Shown here piece after piece: positions 35,141 to 41,811 of a DNA stretch of 41,811 bases. The notes beneath the pieces were generated by a model. It had not been told where the DNA came from. It worked only from the letters and a program-made list of their open reading frames with translations, and did not search any database. Numbering within the stretch: the first letter of the stretch is position 1; each line of letters opens with the position of its first letter. The translations under genes and the position numbers were made by a program. Origin of the DNA: an uncultured bacterium (lineage in GTDB: Bacteria; Cyanobacteriota; Vampirovibrionia; Gastranaerophilales; Gastranaerophilaceae); the NCBI GenBank assembly GCA_949297715.1, contig CASFTJ010000021.1, forward strand, positions 1 to 41,811, written 5' to 3'.

Positions 35141-35845
35141 TTATATAAACAATTCACTTAACTGTTCACCTAATACATCAACATCCTTTGCTAAAATATT
35201 TGCAAATGTTGTTTCTTCTCTCTTACCTAAATGAAAAGCATTTCTAATCATCTCAAAACCGGTAAACTGAACCTCTGCCCTTAAGCAACAGTCCAATGTT
35301 TCTAAATAATCATAGTTAAACATAGACCTAAATGGCTTATTTTCAGCTCTTAATAACTCTTCGCCTTTGTTGTATATTGAATAACGATATTTTTTCTGTG
35401 CCTTTGGTGTAATGTTAAAACCGTTTTCATACGTCAATTTGTAGCATTTGCCCACATCAAATTCTGATGTAGCCCGTTTAAACAAATTTCTTAAATTTGA
35501 AATGTAATAACATGGGTTGTCATCCATTATCCTGTCTTTTTTTACATCTACCCTTCCCAATGGCACTTTTTCGCATAAATAACCTGCATTTATCGTAATG
35601 CCAAAAGATTTTTCTATAATTTTGGCAATTTCTTCAAAATTATTTTTTGTAATTGCTCCTAAGCATGTAGCAGTTGCAAATAATTTACTTGAGATATTAA
35701 AAAAAATGTTGTTTTCTTTAATTTTATAATATGCACCTATAATACGACCTTCAGGAGCTATACCTTTATCGTACTGGCAATAGCATTTGTCGATATGAAA
35801 GTGAACTGTATCCAGTTCATTTATGTATTGTGTTAATAAAGCCAT
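35141..35845 (-). CDS. Probable replication initiation protein (gene II/X-like)
   Basis: The start is set at 35845 (MALLTQYINELD) with AAAGGAAGGTAATAAAA before it. The 234-aa product contains SIYNKGEELLR and LRAEVQFTGF, an arrangement reminiscent of the rolling-circle initiators of filamentous phages and related plasmids (gene II/X, Phage_CRI/X families). The catalytic Tyr cannot be assigned firmly. This would make the island able to replicate after excision. The assignment is by motif memory and needs a profile search. Confidence 0.45.
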   Translation of the reverse strand: MALLTQYINELDTVHFHIDKCYCQYDKGIAPEGRIIGAYYKIKENNIFFNISSKLFATATCLGAITKNNFEEIAKIIEKSFGITINAGYLCEKVPLGRVDVKKDRIMDDNPCYYISNLRNLFKRATSEFDVGKCYKLTYENGFNITPKAQKKYRYSIYNKGEELLRAENKPFRSMFNYDYLETLDCCLRAEVQFTGFEMIRNAFHLGKREETTFANILAKDVDVLGEQLSELFI

Positions 35846-36059
35846 TTTTATTACCTTCCTTTCTTTGTTATTTACTCTTGTTTTTGTTGCATAATTCGCA
35901 CATCTAAGCGGCATATAAATGCCATCTTTTTCGTTCAGCGAAAAAGAAATTTTTATGTATTTTTTTTATTTTTATTTTTATAAATCATATTTTTTACCTT
36001 TATATTTAATTTATTTATCCTGCAATTTTGCTGAAATTTTTATAATGTTATAACAACTC

Positions 36060-36194
36060 TTATCCCGTATCTTCTTTCCAACTGATAATAATTTTAAAAA
36101 ATGTTTTAATATTTTCCTCTATTTGATTCGCAATCTCTTCTGTTATTGATTGCTCTGTGTAACTCTGAAAAATTTTTAATACTTCTTCCTTCAT
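36060..36194 (-). CDS. Small ORF (44 aa) heading the Rep-like cluster
   Basis: MKEEVLKIFQSYTEQSITEE and onward, ending KEDTG. It is preceded by AAAGGAGAAAAT before ATG, a strong ribosome binding site, so it is likely real despite its length. Acidic N-terminal half, aromatic C-terminal half (FFKIIISWKE). It is 214 nt upstream of the Rep-like gene on the same strand. Confidence 0.55.
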   Translation of the reverse strand: MKEEVLKIFQSYTEQSITEEIANQIEENIKTFFKIIISWKEDTG

Positions 36195-36457
36195 ATTTTC
36201 TCCTTTCGGTGTTCAATGTATTTTACTCGATCTTTTTCAAAAACTTACATTTGCAAAATCCGTTATTTAATTTTTAAATTTTGTCAATTGATTATACTCG
36301 ACAAAAATGCATTTCATTCTTTTCTTATACAAAACTGCCAAAAAACAATAACAGCAGTAAATTTAATCATTTACTACTGTTATTGACCTTATGTTCTGCC
36401 GATAAACAAAACAATTTAATCTATAAAAGTTATACTACCAACCTCATTCGGGTAGAT

Positions 36458-36489
36458 AAAAAAGGACGAAGTTTATTTCGTCCTTTTTT
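36458..36489 (+). terminator. Terminator within repeat copy A
   Basis: A 13-bp stem AAAAAAGGACGAA / TTCGTCCTTTTTT with a 6-nt loop. The same hairpin is in copy B. It directly follows a CATTCGGGTA sequence similar to the tRNA 3' end. Confidence 0.85.
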
Positions 36490-36635
36490 ATTTGCTTGTG
36501 ATAGCGATGAGATAAGCCTTTTTGCGTTCGGCGGATTTTTTGCAGAGAGGCAGAGAGCGGAGGATTTTTGCCAAAAGAATATTTGTTCTTGCTGGCAAAA
36601 ACCGAAGTCTCGTTTAACACAAAAAATACAAGACA

Positions 36636-36651
36636 AATCGCATCTCGGGTA
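36636..36651 (+). other. Internal attachment-like core
   Basis: AATCGCATCTCGGGTA differs from the tRNA-Arg 3' end at two positions (TC for CA). It would be the junction between the main island and the Fic cassette. Confidence 0.65.
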
Positions 36652-36654
36652 AAT

Positions 36655-36687
36655 AAAAAAGGACGGGATTTATCTCGTCCTTTTTTT
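36655..36687. terminator. Terminator between repeat A and fic
   Basis: GGACGGGA / TCTCGTCC stem (one G-T) flanked by A6 and T7, directly after the internal core. It can stop fic transcription from the minus strand, and transcripts from the other side. Confidence 0.8.
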
Positions 36688-36701
36688 ATTTAAAATAGAT
36701 T

Positions 36702-37826
36702 TTATCTAAAAATCTTAATATACTCTTCAAACACATAAAAGCGATTTCTGTTAAATCCAGTTTTTTCTTGCAATATTCCTACTTCTACAAATGCTTTGAG
36801 TAATCCATTTGCTGTTGCAGGAGTGATTTCAAGCCCTTCACTTACAAGTTTGGAATTAACTTTGGGCTTAGAATATAATAATTCTAATAATCTTTGACCA
36901 TTTGTTGCTTTTTTCCCAATTTTTGTTAATTTATTTTCAACATCTTTTTTAAGTTTAATAATTTCATCAAAAGTTTTGATACTGTTTTTTGATGTTTCAA
37001 TTACTCCTGTTAAAAAGAATTTGAGCCATTGTGTAATGTTATCATTTTGTTTGACCATTGAAAGTGAATCATAGTATGACATTCTGTTCCTTTCAAAAAA
37101 GTCAGAAATGTATAAAACAGGCTTATTTAATAAGCCTGTACTAATCAAATAAAGAATTATCAAAAGTCGTCCAGTCCTGCCGTTTCCGTCTAAAAACGGG
37201 TGAATTGTTTCAAATTGATAATGAGCTATACCAGCTCTGATAAGTTCCGGTACTTGTATGTATTCATTATGTAAAAATTTTTCAATATCACTTAGTAAAT
37301 CAGGTAAAAGATTAGGTTCTGGGGGAATAAAAAATGCATCCTGTAAAGATGAACCACCAATCCAATTCTGAGTTTTACGGATTTCGCCAGGAGTTTTATG
37401 TGCCCCCCTGACACCCTGCAATAATATTTTATGAGCTTCTTTTAAAAGCCTCATTGAAAGCGGTAACTCATTTAACATTTCTACTGAATAATTAATAGCT
37501 TGAATGTAATTTTGTACTTCATGCCAATCATCTCTTAATTCGGGTTTAACTTGATCAACAGGAGATATTGCATCTTCAAAAGTTGTTCTTGTCCCTTCAA
37601 TTCGATTTGAATTTGTAGCTTCTTTTGTTGCATACATCTTAATAAAAAAATCTATATCAGGGATTAAATCAGCATAAGAATTTAGTTTGCCTAACCACAG
37701 GCTTGCATCTTGAAGCAAACTTGATAATTCTTCTAACTTCCAATTAATATCTTCATTAATAAATGATGGTACAAAAGGCTTGTAACCTTTATGTAAAATA
37801 TATGTTCCTGCCTTATATTCTTTCAT
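36702..37826 (-). CDS. Fic family protein (AMPylase/nucleotidyl transferase)
   Basis: A 374-aa protein with a complete Fic core HPFLDGNGRTGR at residues 209-220, which binds the nucleotide phosphates and transfers AMP (or a related group) to target Ser/Thr/Tyr. The N-terminal domain carries the inhibitory helix motif SNRIEG (73-78; S/T-x-x-x-E-G), so self-inhibition by a built-in helix is expected, without a separate antitoxin. The C-terminal region (about 300-374) reads as a winged helix (LLELLYSKPKVNSKLVSEGL, ITPATANGLLKAFVEVGIL). It is the only gene between two direct repeats. Target unknown. Confidence 0.92.
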   Translation of the reverse strand: MKEYKAGTYILHKGYKPFVPSFINEDINWKLEELSSLLQDASLWLGKLNSYADLIPDIDFFIKMYATKEATNSNRIEGTRTTFEDAISPVDQVKPELRDDWHEVQNYIQAINYSVEMLNELPLSMRLLKEAHKILLQGVRGAHKTPGEIRKTQNWIGGSSLQDAFFIPPEPNLLPDLLSDIEKFLHNEYIQVPELIRAGIAHYQFETIHPFLDGNGRTGRLLIILYLISTGLLNKPVLYISDFFERNRMSYYDSLSMVKQNDNITQWLKFFLTGVIETSKNSIKTFDEIIKLKKDVENKLTKIGKKATNGQRLLELLYSKPKVNSKLVSEGLEITPATANGLLKAFVEVGILQEKTGFNRNRFYVFEEYIKIFR

Positions 37827-37952
37827 TATAATCCTACCATATTTTAGTTTAAATGATTATTCTAAATTATAGCATATTTATAATTTAGTTTCAATAGATT
37901 AAGCAATGTTTTCAACCAACCAAGTTCGAAAATTGTCATATCTCAGGTAGAT

Positions 37953-37984
37953 AAAAAAGGACGAAGTTTATTTCGTCCTTTTTT
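37953..37984 (+). terminator. Terminator within repeat copy B
   Basis: Identical to that in copy A: AAAAAAGGACGAA / TTCGTCCTTTTTT with a 6-nt loop. Confidence 0.85.
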
Positions 37985-38101
37985 ATTTGCTTGTGATAGC
38001 GATGAGATAAGCCTTTTTGCGTTCGGCGGATTTTTTGCAGAGAGATATTCATTCTTGCTGGCAAAAACCGGAGGCTCGTTTAACACAAAAAATCCAAGAC
38101 A

Positions 38102-38117
38102 AATCGCATCCAGGGTA
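38102..38117 (+). other. Attachment site, right
   Basis: AATCGCATCCAGGGTA, a perfect 16-bp copy of the tRNA-Arg 3' end at 26427-26442. It marks the outer right boundary of the accessory region. Confidence 0.8.
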
Positions 38118-38130
38118 GATATAGAATACA

Positions 38131-38153
38131 AGCGGGTTTGAACCCGCTTTTTT
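38131..38153 (+). terminator. Terminator after right attachment site
   Basis: AGCGGGTT / AACCCGCT stem followed by a T-run. By position it is probably the tRNA-Arg gene's original terminator, displaced from the gene by the insertion. The following 38154-38351 holds no supported gene. Confidence 0.75.
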
Positions 38154-38351
38154 ATTGCAAATTTTAGCTAAAATTTTATCGTGGGATTTCCATTGCATAA
38201 GATTTTTGGGCACATCTAATGACACTTCCTACTTACTTTTTTCATTAAATATTTTTTTAATTTAGATAAATTATGTTAAAAATAATACTTCTAGTTAGCA
38301 AATTATATATTTACAGGTTTTACTTATAAAAAAGAATGAAAGGTAAGAATT

Positions 38352-38897
38352 ATGGATTGTAATGTAAATTTTAAAGGAAGATTAGTTGTGGATGGTATGA
38401 CAAAAAACAAAGCTCGTTGGAAAAATATTGCAAAAATTTTCAAGGACGAAACCAAGGGTATTAATTACGAAAGCAGAATATTTAATAAAAAAGGTCGTTT
38501 AGCGATTTGTGTTGATAGAATGGAAAGAAAAAACAGAAAATTTGATTATATAGAAGATTTAACAACAAGACGAGCTATTTTGACTAAAATCGGGACAAAA
38601 GAATTGTTATCCCAATCGGATAATACTATTGCTAAAACTTTGGCAAAACATTTACAGTTTGTAAAAAAATTAGACGAAAGTTGTAAATTAGCAGATACGA
38701 CCCTTAACAATATCTATGCCAAAACGTTGAAAATATTCAAAAAGAATGGTTTTTCTACAGCTTTTGTGCTTAGAATGTTTGATACTGTCTACGTTGAAGA
38801 ACTCGGACAATCAAAAATGCTTTCTGAATACAAAGCTCTTAAAGAACTAACAGGATTTAAAGATGTTACATTATCACATGTTGGTTTTATTGCCTAG
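38352..38897 (+). CDS. Lineage-specific hypothetical protein (181 aa)
   Basis: It begins MDCNVNFKGRLVVDGMTKNK; an NVNFKG-type N-terminus is a recurring feature of orphan proteins of this kind of genome (as I recall it). Mostly helical, Lys-rich, no signal peptide. No domain recognised. The start follows AAAGGTAAGAATT. It ends TAG and is followed by a terminator. It is the first gene beyond the island. Confidence 0.6.
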   Translation: MDCNVNFKGRLVVDGMTKNKARWKNIAKIFKDETKGINYESRIFNKKGRLAICVDRMERKNRKFDYIEDLTTRRAILTKIGTKELLSQSDNTIAKTLAKHLQFVKKLDESCKLADTTLNNIYAKTLKIFKKNGFSTAFVLRMFDTVYVEELGQSKMLSEYKALKELTGFKDVTLSHVGFIA

Positions 38898-38923
38898 CAG
38901 TCGTTATATTATTAACAAATCAA

Positions 38924-38956
38924 GGTGCGTTAAATAACGCACCCTTTTCGCTTTTT
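38924..38956 (+). terminator. Terminator after 181-aa gene
   Basis: GGTGCGTT / AACGCACC stem with an AAAT loop, followed by CTTTTCGCTTTTT. Confidence 0.85.
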
Positions 38957-38965
38957 CAAACAATT

Positions 38966-39262
38966 TTACGGTCTATCCCACCATTTGTGAAATTTTATTC
39001 CCCAACCTTCATCATGATGATGTTTCTTAGGTTTTGGCTTTGGTTTCGGTTTATGCTTATGCTTCGGTTTTGGTTTTGGTTTTGGCTTATGACAATGGCC
39101 AGGAGGATGACATTCCGGCTCGTGAGAAGATGTAGAGAATACAACTTCTGTATTATCCCTTCTTAAACCAAACCAAGTAAAGCCGCCTTCATGTGCATTT
39201 ACCGGCGAAAAAACGGATATTATTGATAAACAAACAATAACTCCAAATATCTTTTTTAGCAT
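38966..39262 (-). CDS. Secreted His/Lys/Pro-rich protein (98 aa)
   Basis: The start is set at 39262 (MLKKIFGVIVCLSIISVFSPVNA, a signal peptide cut near residue 23) with TTGGAGGTTGT before it; the longer frame lacks a site. The mature part has ECHPPGHCHKP, a (KP)n/(KH)n stretch of about 25 residues, and a KKHHHDEGWG end. His and Cys clusters suggest metal binding; the KP run suggests an extended, basic, wall- or DNA-interacting tail. No family known. Monocistronic, in a gap between opposing genes. Confidence 0.65.
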   Translation of the reverse strand: MLKKIFGVIVCLSIISVFSPVNAHEGGFTWFGLRRDNTEVVFSTSSHEPECHPPGHCHKPKPKPKPKHKHKPKPKPKPKKHHHDEGWGIKFHKWWDRP

Positions 39263-39447
39263 ACAACCTCCAAGCTTTTTGTATTTAGCCATTATCTTAT
39301 TTGGGCATTTGATTGTCAAGCCTAAAAACCTTCATAAAACTTATCTACAAACTTAAAACTCTCATTTTACTTGACTTTCCTAATTTTTAACTTTTTATTA
39401 AGTTTTAACTGCTAACAAAAATATTTTTGTTTAGATTTTATAAAAAT

Positions 39448-39966
39448 ATGAAAATTCTTCCATTAAAAAACTGCACTCCTATAATTAATAAAACCGCCTT
39501 TAAAAATACAAGGAATCCTTTAAATCTTTATAGAATGATGGAAATGTATTCTATGGAAAGAAAAGAAAAATTCCCTCGTATTCAGGCAATTTTAAATTGC
39601 ATTGATTCTATTTTTCATAATTGTAAAATGCGGGTTGTCAAAGATGATAAAGGAGATATCTTAGCATCTTACACCTATAGATTTTGCAAAAATTATCTTG
39701 ACGAAAGAACGATGTTTCTTGATGCTTTAGTCCGAAACCGCAAAAAACCGGAAAGTAAGCTTTTTTTAAGCGAAGTTTACGAAGACGTTAAAAACATTGC
39801 CTTGTCTAAAAAAGTTAAAGAATTAAATCTTTTTTCAATGGCAAAAGACGTCAATTTAAGAAAAAAATATGAACAATTAGGCTTCAAAATAGATGAAAAA
39901 ATTTATATTGAAAAAGCCTATCTTATGAAAGTTAATATTGATGATTTTATAAAAAGCCAAAATTAA
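39448..39966 (+). CDS. GNAT-like acetyltransferase domain protein (172 aa)
   Basis: The start is taken at 39448 (MKILPLKNCTPIIN). It contains TMFLDALVRNRKKPESKLFLSEVYEDV and KELNLFSMAKDVNLRKKYEQLGF, consistent with the acetyl-CoA-binding half of a GNAT fold, though the Q/RxxGxG/A loop is not clear. The YEQLGFKID end is typical. The first 60 residues are lineage-specific. Substrate unknown. Confidence 0.45.
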   Translation: MKILPLKNCTPIINKTAFKNTRNPLNLYRMMEMYSMERKEKFPRIQAILNCIDSIFHNCKMRVVKDDKGDILASYTYRFCKNYLDERTMFLDALVRNRKKPESKLFLSEVYEDVKNIALSKKVKELNLFSMAKDVNLRKKYEQLGFKIDEKIYIEKAYLMKVNIDDFIKSQN

Positions 39967-40038
39967 AATCGCAATATAAAAAATTTTATGCAATGGAATT
40001 ATTCTAAAAACAAAAATCTTTATGGTAATATCTAAACT

Positions 40039-41151
40039 ATGGACAAAATTTTTTCAAACGAAATGAATGTACTCAAGGCGCTTGCTATATTGCTTGTGGT
40101 TTCGGGGCATTTGGAATTTTCACTTCTCGGAATATTTCCGCCTTATTCTTTTCAGTTGGCATTATTTTTCTTTATATCGGGATGTTTGTTTAAGGATAAA
40201 TACTTAAATGAAGTTTCAACTTTTGTTGAAAGAAGGATTAAAAGCCTTCTGGTGCCTTATTTTTGGTACAATTTGTTTTACCTTGGCGTAACCTGTCTTA
40301 TTTTCAAGTTAACCGGAAAATTCTGGGGAATGCCCGTCAGCTTTAAAAACTTTTTTATAACTCCGTTTTTAAACGGACATCAGTTTGATTTATCTTGTCC
40401 TTTGTGGTTTGTAACCCAATTATTTATGACAATGATTACATTTTTGTTTTTGTTTAGAGGGTTAAAATCTTTATCTGATAATAAATTTATACATTTAGGA
40501 TTTTTTGCAATTCTCGGGATTTTAGCTATACCTTTTGCTAAAATTTTTCCTGTAACACCTTTGATGCTGATTGTTATAAGAACAATGTTTTCAATGTTTT
40601 TTGTATATTTGGGATATTTTTACACTCATTATATAAAAAACAATTACAATATTTTTACACCTAAGTGGTTTGGGGCTGTATTTGTTTTACAGTCAATTTT
40701 ATGGATGTTTAACAGAGATTACGATCCTGAACACGGGATAGGTTTAAGTTACGTTCTTGTTTGGGCAAGATTTGACGAGCAGCTTTTTGTTCCGATAATT
40801 ACGGCTTTAACAGGGATTTGGGCATCTTTGTTTACCGTAAAAATTCTCTACCCTTACGTTAAAGATATAAAATTTATTCAGGATATGGGAAAAGTTACCT
40901 ATCATATTATGGCTAATCACCTTCTTGTAATGTACATAATTACGGCAATATTTATGTATATTAACGGAATCCCGCCAGAAGAAAGAGCAAACCACGATAT
41001 CTACTGGATTTACAACCCTGTTCAAACGACATATTTGTATTTTGTATTAACAATGGTTATTACAACCTATCTTGGAATCGGGCAGAAAAAACTTTATCAA
41101 TTAATCTTCGGGGAAAAGAAACCCGCTGAAAACAAAGATAATAAACAGTAA
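40039..41151 (+). CDS. Acyltransferase 3 family membrane protein
   Basis: A 370-aa protein with about 10 membrane helices. The family N-terminus is clear: ALAILLVVSGHLEF carries the conserved His, followed by FFFISGCLFKDKYL. The family moves acyl groups (often acetyl) onto surface sugars or lipids from the cytoplasmic side. A short soluble C-terminus (LGIGQKKLYQLIFGEKKPAEN) ends it. It lies 19 nt upstream of the flavoprotein gene on the same strand, but a functional link is not evident. Confidence 0.88.
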   Translation: MDKIFSNEMNVLKALAILLVVSGHLEFSLLGIFPPYSFQLALFFFISGCLFKDKYLNEVSTFVERRIKSLLVPYFWYNLFYLGVTCLIFKLTGKFWGMPVSFKNFFITPFLNGHQFDLSCPLWFVTQLFMTMITFLFLFRGLKSLSDNKFIHLGFFAILGILAIPFAKIFPVTPLMLIVIRTMFSMFFVYLGYFYTHYIKNNYNIFTPKWFGAVFVLQSILWMFNRDYDPEHGIGLSYVLVWARFDEQLFVPIITALTGIWASLFTVKILYPYVKDIKFIQDMGKVTYHIMANHLLVMYIITAIFMYINGIPPEERANHDIYWIYNPVQTTYLYFVLTMVITTYLGIGQKKLYQLIFGEKKPAENKDNKQ

Positions 41152-41170
41152 AAAGAAAGAGAGAAAGATT

Positions 41171-41710
41171 ATGTCAAAAAAAGTTTTAGTAATCGGAACA
41201 AGTTTCCGCAAAGACGGTAACTCTAACAGATTAGCTCAGGAATTTGCAAAAGGTGCAAAAGATTCAGGAAATGAAGTTCAAGTAGAATATCTTTATGATA
41301 AGAAAATCAATTTTTGCAAAGGCTGCCTTGCCTGCCAGAGATTAATGCACTGCGTAATAGATGATGATGCAAATGATATTGCCGAAAAAATGAAAAATTC
41401 CGACGTAATCGCATTTGCAACTCCGATATATTTTTATGAAATGTGCGGACAAATGAAAACTCTGCTTGACAGATCAAACCCTCTTTTCCCATCAGACTAT
41501 AGTTTCAGAGATATTTACCTTCTTGCATCCTCAGCTGATACAGGCGAATATTCAATGGACGGCGCAATAAAAGGGCTTCAAGGCTGGATTGACTGTTTTG
41601 AAAAATCAGAATTGAAAGGTGTTGTAAAAGCTCTTGGTGTAGAAGGTATCGGAGCCGTTGAAGGAAGTAACGCTTTAAAAGAAGCTTACTCAATGGGCAA
41701 AACTGTTTAA
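41171..41710 (+). CDS. NAD(P)H-dependent FMN reductase / flavodoxin family protein
   Basis: A 179-aa flavodoxin-fold protein: KVLVIGTSFRKDGNSNRLAQ is the FMN phosphate-binding loop; KGCLACQRLMHCVIDDD is the Cys segment of the iron-sulfur flavoprotein and NADPH-dependent reductase group; FATPIYFYEMCGQMKTLLDR follows. It reduces quinones, azo or nitro compounds or supplies FMNH2. The start follows AGAAAGAGAGAAAGATT. It is 19 nt after the acyltransferase gene. Confidence 0.88.
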   Translation: MSKKVLVIGTSFRKDGNSNRLAQEFAKGAKDSGNEVQVEYLYDKKINFCKGCLACQRLMHCVIDDDANDIAEKMKNSDVIAFATPIYFYEMCGQMKTLLDRSNPLFPSDYSFRDIYLLASSADTGEYSMDGAIKGLQGWIDCFEKSELKGVVKALGVEGIGAVEGSNALKEAYSMGKTV

Positions 41711-41731
41711 TTAAGAATAATCAAATATCAT

Positions 41732-41811
41732 TTATGAGAAAATCTTGAAGCTTCTTTCAACGTTCTTTTCGATTACGCTCTTGATGCTGTCGTATTCTGT
41801 CTGAAGTGCAT
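41732..41811 (-). CDS. C-terminus of a gene running off the right edge
   Basis: The minus-strand frame reads ALQTEYDSIKSVIEKNVERS and ends FKIFS followed by TAA at 41732-41734. The frame is open to the window edge, and the helical composition suits a real C-terminus. The protein family cannot be told from 25 residues. Confidence 0.6.
   Translation of the reverse strand, partial: ALQTEYDSIKSVIEKNVERSFKIFS

Larger units (their letters stand above)
36451..36651. repeat. Long direct repeat, copy A (201 nt)
   Basis: Begins GGTAGATAAAAAAGGACGAA and ends at the tRNA-like core at 36636-36651. It matches 37946-38117 closely, apart from an extra 29 nt in this copy (GCAGAGAGCGGAGG and following) and a few substitutions. 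It contains a terminator and, in this copy only, a TTTTTGCCA/TGGCAAAAA hairpin. The preceding 256 nt (36195-36450) hold no supported gene. Copy A and copy B bracket the Fic gene. Confidence 0.88.
37946..38117. repeat. Long direct repeat, copy B (172 nt)
   Basis: Same as 36451-36651 minus the 29-nt insert, ending in the perfect tRNA-Arg-end core at 38102-38117. The segment preceding it (37927 onward, GTTCGAAAATTGTCATATCTCAGGTA in parts) also resembles a degenerate tRNA T-arm. No gene is supported in 37827-38351 apart from these repeats and hairpins. Confidence 0.88.

Noticed and set aside
36281..36652. 123-aa plus-strand ORF
   Set aside because: It reads through the terminator and the direct repeat copy A and has no RBS; it is a shadow of repeat sequence.
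37943..38131. 62-aa minus-strand ORF
   Set aside because: It overlaps repeat copy B and its terminator; the same false peptide appears at 36430-36636 on copy A.

Overview
The window is AT-rich, densely coded bacterial DNA. It most resembles a gut-type non-photosynthetic cyanobacterial relative (Vampirovibrionia / Gastranaerophilales). This is inferred from lineage-style cues: a pseudopilin with an FTMAEVLITIGIIGVVAAMTLP N-terminus, several orphan proteins starting with NVNFKG or NFNAL-type segments, secreted EF-hand-like orphans, and low GC. No 16S gene is present, so the assignment is an inference.

Layout. 1-8.6 kb: a pseudopilin, the threonine branch (hom-thrC), a GT2 glycosyltransferase, an alpha/beta hydrolase, an HD-domain protein, a GGDEF diguanylate cyclase with an I-site, and a two-gene unit of a 120-aa orphan plus an EF-hand protein. 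8.63-8.80 kb: a perfect ACACC pentanucleotide array of about 34 copies, lying just upstream of a promoter-like motif that also precedes two other orphan genes. 8.9-26.2 kb: housekeeping and metabolism (alaS, dut, GH57, ACT protein, AGCS symporter, nagZ, aquaporin, pgeF) mixed with orphans. These include a 660-aa HNH-like protein built from two tandem copies, and a 418-codon reading frame interrupted only by two in-frame TAG codons.

26.4-38.1 kb: an integrated accessory region that begins exactly at the 3' end of a tRNA-Arg(TCT) gene. A 16-bp copy of the tRNA 3' end recurs at 38,102 (perfect) and 36,636 (two mismatches), so the region looks like a main island of about 10.2 kb plus a Fic cassette of about 1.5 kb stacked at one site. 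The island carries a large and a small serine recombinase, an XRE regulator divergent from a five-gene zinc-ribbon/membrane/TonB-C operon, and a replication-like cluster (Rep-like protein, winged-helix-like protein, three small proteins). The Fic gene is bracketed by a 172/201-nt direct repeat that carries its own terminator and tRNA-like end. No conjugation, capsid or tail genes were recognised.

38.1-41.8 kb: return to chromosome-like content with orphans (one secreted and His/Lys/Pro-rich), a GNAT-like protein, an acyltransferase-3 membrane protein, an FMN reductase family protein, and the C-terminus of a gene running off the right edge.

The most unusual elements are the double-amber gene, the stacked att-terminator architecture at tRNA-Arg, the zinc-ribbon operon inside the island, and the pentanucleotide array joined to a shared upstream motif.
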